Source: Streptomyces sp. KL109B
GTDB lineage: Bacteria; Actinomycetota; Actinomycetes; Streptomycetales; Streptomycetaceae
Direction of reading: 5' to 3'
Length of the DNA: 64,000 nt
Assembly: GCF_030766935.1 (NCBI RefSeq)
Contig: NZ_JASERL010000004.1
Location: 372,001-436,000 of the forward strand
A program made the translations under genes and the position numbers. The first letter of the stretch is position 1, and every line of letters begins with the position of its first letter. This document shows, piece after piece, positions 58,476 to 64,000 of the stretch. The notes beneath the pieces are model-generated. The model was not told the origin of the DNA. It saw only the letters and a program-made list of their open reading frames with translations, and ran no database searches.

Positions 58476-60281
58476 GTGCCACTCTCCAGACGTATCGTGC
58501 TCGCCGCCGCGACGGCCTCCGTCGCGGGTGTCGGTCTGAGCGCCGGGTCCGCGAGGGCCGCGGGTGCCCCCGCGTCCGACCAGGCCCTCAGGAAGATCAT
58601 CTCCGGGATGTCCCTGGAGGAGAAGGTCGGCCAGCTCTTCGTGATGCGGGTGTACGGCCACTCGGCCACCGACCCCGACCAGGCCGACATCGACGCCAAC
58701 CTCAAGGAGCTCGGCGTCCGCACCGCCGCCGAGCTGATCGACAAGTTCAAGCTCGGCGGCATCATCTACTTCGCGTGGGCGCACAACGTACGCGATCCGC
58801 ATCAGATAGCCGATCTCAGTAATGGGATTCAGCGGGCGGGGCTTCAACAGCCCTCCCGAATACCGCTGTTGATATCCACCGACCAGGAGCACGGGATCGT
58901 CGCGCGGGTCGGCAAGCCCGCCACCCTGTTCCCCGGCGCCATGGCGTTCGGGGCCGGCGGATCAAAGGGCGACGCGCGCCGTGCCGGGCAGATCGCGGGC
59001 GCCGAGCTGCGGGCCATCGGCATCCGGCAGGACTACGCGCCCGACGCCGACGTCAACGTCAACCCGGCCAACCCCGTGATCGGCGTCCGTTCCTTCGGCG
59101 CGGATCCGGAGGCCGTCGCCGGGATGGTGGCGGCGCAGGTGAAGGGGTACCAGTCGTCGCGCATCGCCTCAACTGCCAAGCATTTCCCCGGGCATGGCGA
59201 CACGGCCACCGACAGCCACACCGGGATTCCGTACATCTCGCACACCCGTGAGCAGTGGGAGCAGCTGGACGCGCCGCCGTTCAAGGCGGCCATCGCGGCC
59301 GGTATCGACTCGATCATGACGGCCCACATCGTCGTACCCGCGCTCGATCCGAGCGAGGACCCGGCCACCCTCTCCCGACCCATCCTCACCGGCATCCTGC
59401 GCGAACAGCTCGGCTACGACGGCGTCGTGGTGACCGACTCGCTCGGCATGGAGGGCGTACGGACGAAGTACGGCGACGAGCGGGTTCCGGTGCTCGCCCT
59501 GAAGGCGGGCGTCGACCAGCTGCTCAACCCGCCGGACCTGTCGGTCTCGTGGAACGCGGTGCTCGCGGCCGTGCGGGGCGGCGAGCTGACCGAGGAGCGG
59601 CTCGACGAGTCGATCCTGCGGGTGCTGCGGCTGAAGTCGAAGCTGGGGTTGTTCAAGGATCCGTACGTCTCTCATGGCGGCGTCGACCGCGCGGTGGGCA
59701 CGGCCGCGCACCTCGCGACCGCCGACCGGATCGCGGAGCGCACGACCACGCTGCTGGTCAACAAGGACGGGCTGCTGCCCCTCGACCGGCGTACCCACAA
59801 GAACGTGCTGGTGCTCGGCGCCAACCCGGCCTCGCCCTCCCTCAGCGACGGCCCGCCGACCACCGTGATCGGGGCCGCGCTCGGCGAACTCGGCTTCTCC
59901 GCCACGGTGTTGGCGACCGGCACGGCGCCCACCCAGGCGAAGATCCAGGAGGCGGTGGCGGCAGCGGCGGGCAAGGACGCCGTGGTCATCGGCACGTACA
60001 ACGTCGCCAAGGGCAGCGCCCAGCAGTCCCTGGTGAACGCGGTGGCCGCGACCGGGGTGCCGGTCGTGACGCTGTCGATGCGCAATCCGTACGACGTCGC
60101 CCAGCTGTCCGCCGCCGACGCGCACGTGGCGGCGTACTCGTGGATCGACGTCGAACTGCGCGCCGCAGTACGGGTGTTGGCGGGGCAGGCGGAGCCGCGC
60201 GGGAAGCTGCCGGTGCCCGTGCAGCGGGCCGACGATCCGACGCAGGTGCTCTACCCGATCGGCTACGGGCTGTCGTACTGA
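58476..60281 (+). CDS. Glycoside hydrolase family 3 (beta-N-acetylhexosaminidase-like), exported
   Basis: 601 residues. Twin-arginine-like signal MPLSRRIVLAAATASVAGVG ending near SARA-AG (about 28). The catalytic (beta/alpha)8 domain has STDQEHGIVARVG, TAKHFPGHGDTATDSHTG (about 233-250, with the Asp-x-His dyad used by NagZ-type enzymes) and VVTDSLGMEGV with nucleophile Asp about 321. A C-terminal alpha/beta-sandwich domain (about 420-601, TLLVNKDGLLPLDRR; YPIGYGLSY) is present, unlike single-domain NagZ. It probably releases N-acetylglucosamine from chitin or cell-wall fragments outside the cell. GTG start 58476, RBS AAGGAG. Confidence 0.92.
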   Translation: MPLSRRIVLAAATASVAGVGLSAGSARAAGAPASDQALRKIISGMSLEEKVGQLFVMRVYGHSATDPDQADIDANLKELGVRTAAELIDKFKLGGIIYFAWAHNVRDPHQIADLSNGIQRAGLQQPSRIPLLISTDQEHGIVARVGKPATLFPGAMAFGAGGSKGDARRAGQIAGAELRAIGIRQDYAPDADVNVNPANPVIGVRSFGADPEAVAGMVAAQVKGYQSSRIASTAKHFPGHGDTATDSHTGIPYISHTREQWEQLDAPPFKAAIAAGIDSIMTAHIVVPALDPSEDPATLSRPILTGILREQLGYDGVVVTDSLGMEGVRTKYGDERVPVLALKAGVDQLLNPPDLSVSWNAVLAAVRGGELTEERLDESILRVLRLKSKLGLFKDPYVSHGGVDRAVGTAAHLATADRIAERTTTLLVNKDGLLPLDRRTHKNVLVLGANPASPSLSDGPPTTVIGAALGELGFSATVLATGTAPTQAKIQEAVAAAAGKDAVVIGTYNVAKGSAQQSLVNAVAATGVPVVTLSMRNPYDVAQLSAADAHVAAYSWIDVELRAAVRVLAGQAEPRGKLPVPVQRADDPTQVLYPIGYGLSY

Positions 60282-60407
60282 CCCGTCCGTAGGGGGCGTA
60301 CGCCGTGAACCGCGCACGCCACCCCCAACTGACCCAAAGCCCCCCGCGCACCTGGCGTGCGCCCGCCGTGACGGGCCACGCTGGATGGGTATATCGGGGG
60401 GTTCGCC

Positions 60408-61013
60408 ATGCTCGCGCGGTCGGTTGGGGTGGTGGGCGCGGCGGCGCTGCTTGCGCTCGCGCTCGCCGGATGCCAGGACTCGGGCGGCTCCGACGGCGGC
60501 GGCAAGGCCTCGCGTTCGCCCTCCGGGTACGGGGCGGTGTTCCTCGCCGCGACCGAGTGCAGCTCACGGGGGCGCACGACGTTCAACGAGGTGCCGTGCG
60601 ACAGCGAGCGGGCCGTGGCCCGGGTCCTCGCCCGGCACGACGGGGAGTCGGCGGACGGGCCCGCGTGCCCGGCCCGCACCGACTTCGTGCTGCACATCAG
60701 CGAGAACCGGCCCGCCGCCGACGAGAACGGGGACGGTTCCGTCGGCCGGGGCTACGCCTGCATGCGCAACCTCGACGCCCCGCACCCCGGCGACCCGGGC
60801 GGTGGCGGCGGCCCGCGCACCATCGTCGGCGACTGCGTCGCGGCGGCGGGCCGGGGCGAGGTGCGGGAGACGGCCTGCGACGGCTCGGGGCGGCGCGCCC
60901 CGCAGTACCGGGTGCTCACGGCGGTGCCGTCGCGCTCGGCGTGCCCGCCGTCGACCTCGCTCTATGTGACCTTGGGCGGGAGCAGGCCGGTGGGGTGCGC
61001 GGTCACCTTGTGA
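60408..61013 (+). CDS. Hypothetical lipoprotein
   Basis: 201 residues. Signal peptide with lipobox LAGC (Cys about 22), then a Gly/Ser linker. The body has six or more cysteines (TECSSRGR; VPCDSERAV; GPACPARTDFVLH; YACMRNLDAPHPGDPG; GDCVAAAGRGEV; ETACDGSG), probably paired as disulfides outside the cell, in a duplicated pattern resembling small septum-site/PASTA-adjacent lipoproteins of Streptomyces. No function assigned. ATG 60408. Confidence 0.82.
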   Translation: MLARSVGVVGAAALLALALAGCQDSGGSDGGGKASRSPSGYGAVFLAATECSSRGRTTFNEVPCDSERAVARVLARHDGESADGPACPARTDFVLHISENRPAADENGDGSVGRGYACMRNLDAPHPGDPGGGGGPRTIVGDCVAAAGRGEVRETACDGSGRRAPQYRVLTAVPSRSACPPSTSLYVTLGGSRPVGCAVTL

Positions 61014-61043
61014 CCCCTGTGACCCCTGTGACCCCTGTGAACC
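61010..61043. repeat. 9-bp direct repeats TGTGACCCC
   Basis: GTGACCCCT occurs three times in tandem, then GTGAACCAT, running from the lipoprotein stop codon into the convergent gene gap. Short simple repeat. Confidence 0.8.
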
Positions 61044-61061
61044 ATGTGAAAGGCGAGCCGG

Positions 61062-61460
61062 TCAGCACAGGATCCAGCCCGTACGCACCGACTTCGAGCC
61101 CACGCTGCCCTTCACCCGCACACAGCGATGCCCCGCGTGCACAGTGACCGGGCCCGCGTGCCGGGTGTAGCGGCCCTTGTCGGCGACGGCCAGATTGCCG
61201 CGGGCCTGGACGCTGACGGACATGGCGCGGCGGTGGCCCGCGCGCTTGGCGTAGGTGACGGCGCAGACGTAGCCGCGGCTCTTGTAGAGGACGGTGCGGC
61301 CCGTCTCGAAGCGCAGGGTGCGGGCGTGGTGGCCGCCGCACAGCGAGGCGGCCTGCACTCCGGTGACCGTGGGCCCGCCGACGACCAGCAGGGTCGAGGC
61401 GATCAGCACGGACAGGACGGACAGGGTCGGCGCGAGCACCCGGCGCTGCCCGCGCGGCAT
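61062..61460 (-). CDS. Hypothetical small secreted protein
   Basis: 132 residues. N-terminal signal/anchor MPRGQRRVLAPTLSVLSVLI followed by ASTLLVVGGPTVTGVQA. The mature part is basic with four cysteines (AASLCGGHHARTLRF; YVCAVTYAKRAGHRR; GHRCVRVKGSVGSKS; WILC at the C-terminus). It resembles short cell-wall or spore-associated secreted proteins, but no family is recognised. ATG 61460 is chosen for the signal peptide; a GTG at 61514 is in frame. It converges on the lipoprotein gene. Confidence 0.75.
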   Translation of the reverse strand: MPRGQRRVLAPTLSVLSVLIASTLLVVGGPTVTGVQAASLCGGHHARTLRFETGRTVLYKSRGYVCAVTYAKRAGHRRAMSVSVQARGNLAVADKGRYTRHAGPVTVHAGHRCVRVKGSVGSKSVRTGWILC

Positions 61461-61599
61461 GCGTATGCCACCCTCACCGAGCCCACGTCCGCGCACAGCA
61501 GCCCCCTCCGTCACATCGCCACCAGCGTACTGATGAACTGACGCGCCGGACCCGCCGGGCGGTTGCGCGCGGGCCCGGCGAAGCGGAGTGCCTGCGGCC

Positions 61600-64000
61600 T
61601 CACGTCGAGGAGCCGACCTCCCCGGCCGTCACCGGCTCGCCCACGAAGGTCTGCCACAGCCGCGCGTACTTCCCGCCCAGCGCCAGCAGCTCCTCGTGCG
61701 TCCCGTCCTCCGCGACCCGACCGTGGTCCATCACGACGACCCGGTCCGCGCGCGCCGCCGTGGTGAGGCGGTGGGCGACGACGAGGGTGGTGCGCTTGCC
61801 GGAGATGCGGTCGGTGGCCTGGTTGACCTGGGCCTCGGTGGCGAGGTCGAGGGCGGCGGTGGCCTCGTCGAGCAGCAGGATGTCGGGGTCGACGAGTTCG
61901 GCGCGGGCGAGCGCGATCAGCTGGCGCTGGCCGGCCGACAGGTTGCGGCCGCGTTCGGCGACCTCGTGGAGGTATCCGCCGTCGAGCGTCGCGATCATCT
62001 CGTGCGCGCCGACGGCGCGGGCCGCCGCCTCCACCTGCGCGTCGCTCGCGTCGGGGCGGCCGTAGGCGATGGCGTCGCGGATCGTGCCGGGGAAGAGGTA
62101 GGCCTCCTGCGGGACGACGCCGAGCCGGTGCCGGTACTCGGTGAGGTCGAACTCGCGCAGGTCGACGCCGTCGGCGGTGACCCGGCCCGCCGTCGGGTCG
62201 TAGAACCGGGCGACGAGCTTGACGAGGGTCGACTTGCCCGCGCCGGTCTCGCCGACGAAGGCGACGGTCTGCCCGGCGGGTATGCGCAGCCGTACGTCGC
62301 GCAGGGCGACCTCCGGCTTGTCGGCGGAGCCGTACGCGAAGTCGACGTCCTCGAAGGCGAGTTCACCGCGCAGGGACGGTACGTCGAGGGGACGCTCTGC
62401 GTTCTTCGTCGACGTCGGCTCGCGCAGCAGTTCCTGGATGCGGCCGAGGGAGACGGTGGCCTGCTGGTAGCCGTCGAAGACCTGGGAGAGCTGCTGCACG
62501 GGCGCGAAGAACAGGTCGATGTAGAGGAGGTACGCGACCAGCGCGCCGGTCGTCAGGGTGCCCGCCTCGACGCGGTTCGCGCCCACCGCGAGCACGGCCG
62601 CCGTCGCGACCGCCGACAGGAGCTGCACGAACGGGAAGTACACGGAGATCAGCCACTGGCCGCGGATCCGCGCCTTGCGGTAACTGGCGCTGCCCGCCGC
62701 GAACTTGGCGCCGCCGTCCTGCTCGCGCCGGAACGCCTGCACGATCCGCAGCCCGGCCACGGTCTCCTGGAGGTCGGCGTTGACGACGGAGATCCGCTCG
62801 CGCGCCAGCTCGTACGCCTTGACGCTGGAGCGCCGGAAGAAGAACGTCCCGATGATCAGCGGCGGCAGCGTCGCGAAGACGACGAGCGCGAGCTGTACGT
62901 CGATGACGAGCAGCGCGACCATGATGCCGAAGAACGTGACGAGGGAGACGAACGCCGTGACAAGGCCGGTCTGGAGGAACGTCGACAGGGCGTCCACGTC
63001 CGTCGTCATCCGGGTCATGATGCGACCCGTCAACTCCCGCTCGTAGTAGTCGAGTCCGAGCCGCTGGAGCTGGGAGAAAATCTTCAGGCGGAGCGAGTAG
63101 AGGACCCGCTCGCCGGTACGTCCCGTCATCCGGGTCTCGCCGAACTGCGCCGCCCACTGGGCGAGTACGGCGACGAGGGCGAGCGCGGACGCCGCCCACA
63201 CCGCGCCGAGCGCGAGCTGCGTGACGCCCTCGTCGATGCCGTGCCGGATGAGGATCGGAAGCAGCAGGCCCATGCCCGCGTCGACGGCGACGAGCGCGAG
63301 GCTGATGAGCAGCGGCGCCCCGAATCCGCGCAGCAGGCGGCGCAGCCCGTACGACTCCTCGGGAGTGACGGCCTGCCGCTCGTCGATGTCGGGGGTGTCG
63401 GTGGCCGGCGGCAGCGCGTCGACCTGTGCGAGGAGTTCGGGCGTCGCGGGCATTCCGGCGAGCGCGGCGTCCTTCGGCTCGCGGTCGCCCGTCCACAGCC
63501 TGGGGGTGACGCCGCGTTCGGCGTCGAACTCGGCGTCGAGCTCCTCGCGTACGGAGGTGTCGTCGGCGGGCACGTTCGGCTGTACGTGTCCCGGGGAGAC
63601 GCCGCCCAGTTCGTCGGGGTCGGTGAGCAGTCGCCGGTAGAGCGGCGAGCCCGCCTCCAGTTCGGCGTGCGTGCCGATCGCGGCGAGGCGCCCGCCGTCG
63701 AGGACGGCGATGCGGTCGGCGAGGCCGAGCGTGGAGCGGCGGTGCGCGATCAGCAGCGTCGTACGGCCCGCCATCACGTGCGCGAGCGCCTCGTGGATCT
63801 CGTGCTCGACGCGGGCGTCCACGGCGGACGTCGCGTCGTCGAGGACGAGGAGGCGGGGGTCGGTGAGGATGGCGCGGGCGAGCGCGAGGCGCTGGCGCTG
63901 GCCGCCGGAGAGGGTGAGGCCGTGCTCGCCGACCTTGGTGTCGTAGCCCTCCGGCAGGTCCGCGATGAAGCCGTCGGCCTGCGCGGCGCGGGCGGCCCGC
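61600..64000 (-). CDS. Fused ABC exporter (TMD-NBD twice), 5' part beyond window
   Basis: About 800 residues visible, with no start before base 64000. It opens inside a first nucleotide-binding domain (LTLSGGQRQRLALARAIL; LLVLDDATSAVDARVEHEI), then a linker (about 120 residues, acidic). A second six-helix exporter domain follows (LLRGFGAPLLISLALVAVDAG; MTRMTTDVDALSTFLQTGLV; YELARERISVVNADLQETVAGLR), then a second NBD with GETGAGKSTLVKLVARFYDPT, LSAGQRQLIALARAELVDP and ILLLDEATAALDL. Two half-transporters in one chain are a known actinobacterial exporter form. Stop at 61600. Drug or lipid export is likely; substrate unknown. Confidence 0.92.
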   Translation of the reverse strand, partial: RAARAAQADGFIADLPEGYDTKVGEHGLTLSGGQRQRLALARAILTDPRLLVLDDATSAVDARVEHEIHEALAHVMAGRTTLLIAHRRSTLGLADRIAVLDGGRLAAIGTHAELEAGSPLYRRLLTDPDELGGVSPGHVQPNVPADDTSVREELDAEFDAERGVTPRLWTGDREPKDAALAGMPATPELLAQVDALPPATDTPDIDERQAVTPEESYGLRRLLRGFGAPLLISLALVAVDAGMGLLLPILIRHGIDEGVTQLALGAVWAASALALVAVLAQWAAQFGETRMTGRTGERVLYSLRLKIFSQLQRLGLDYYERELTGRIMTRMTTDVDALSTFLQTGLVTAFVSLVTFFGIMVALLVIDVQLALVVFATLPPLIIGTFFFRRSSVKAYELARERISVVNADLQETVAGLRIVQAFRREQDGGAKFAAGSASYRKARIRGQWLISVYFPFVQLLSAVATAAVLAVGANRVEAGTLTTGALVAYLLYIDLFFAPVQQLSQVFDGYQQATVSLGRIQELLREPTSTKNAERPLDVPSLRGELAFEDVDFAYGSADKPEVALRDVRLRIPAGQTVAFVGETGAGKSTLVKLVARFYDPTAGRVTADGVDLREFDLTEYRHRLGVVPQEAYLFPGTIRDAIAYGRPDASDAQVEAAARAVGAHEMIATLDGGYLHEVAERGRNLSAGQRQLIALARAELVDPDILLLDEATAALDLATEAQVNQATDRISGKRTTLVVAHRLTTAARADRVVVMDHGRVAEDGTHEELLALGGKYARLWQTFVGEPVTAGEVGSST

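Noticed and set aside
60305..61147. 280-codon frame overlapping the hypothetical lipoprotein gene
   Set aside because: A different frame of the same strand with Arg/Gly-rich low-information sequence; the lipoprotein frame has a signal peptide and ordered cysteines.

Overview
The window is high-GC (roughly 70 percent or more) chromosomal DNA with dense genes, frequent GTG starts, 4-bp ATGA/GTGA overlaps, strong G/C at third codon positions, many LacI-type regulators, twin-arginine-like signal sequences and a type VII secretion-type gene set. Together these point to a Streptomyces or a close relative. The order citrate synthase, RecD-like helicase, ribose operon and sugar oxidoreductases resembles what I recall of the Streptomyces core chromosome; no alignment was run.

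Layout. 1-5770 is a lipid/sterol block: partial GMC oxidoreductase, acyl-CoA ligase, TetR regulator, SCP2 protein and acyl-CoA dehydrogenase, with matching 16-bp palindromic sites in both promoters. 5786-12298 holds a glycolipid-binding-like protein, a von Willebrand lipoprotein, an ABC permease, an unusual hydrolase/ABC-ATPase fusion and a GNAT acetyltransferase. 12574-19053 is a sugar-uptake (CUT1) operon with LacI control and an oxidoreductase but no ATPase. 19245-29457 contains a Uma2 protein and the myo-inositol catabolic cluster, in which the kinase IolC is fused to an aldolase through a repeat-built linker. 29692-35713 contains a small HTH protein, a PrsW-type protease, a copper chaperone behind a CsoR-type operator, a structured non-coding stretch, citrate synthase and a RecD2-like helicase. 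36730-42600 is a complete ribose operon (regulator, ATPase, fused permease-binding protein, ribokinase, pyranase). 42780-47193 is a three-gene sugar-oxidation operon with a divergent LacI regulator. 47538-50917 is a type VII secretion-associated cluster whose last gene ends exactly at a TnpB transposon (50914 to about 52470). Beyond it are a small Cys/His protein and a translationally coupled radical SAM enzyme (52667-53826), which is the least explained gene pair here. 54340-64000 has a MarR-GNAT fusion, a TIM-barrel isomerase, an EamA transporter, a LysR regulator, a family 3 glycosidase, two small exported proteins and a partial fused ABC exporter.

A dispersed repeat (core GGGGCTCCGCCCCGGACCCC) recurs at six places, twice as inverted pairs. 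In two genes it is translated into the C-terminus (Arg-Gly-Ser-Ala-Pro-Asp-Pro). Much of the window serves carbohydrate and polyol use, with each catabolic unit carrying its own palindromic operator. No rRNA, tRNA, CRISPR array or prophage was found.
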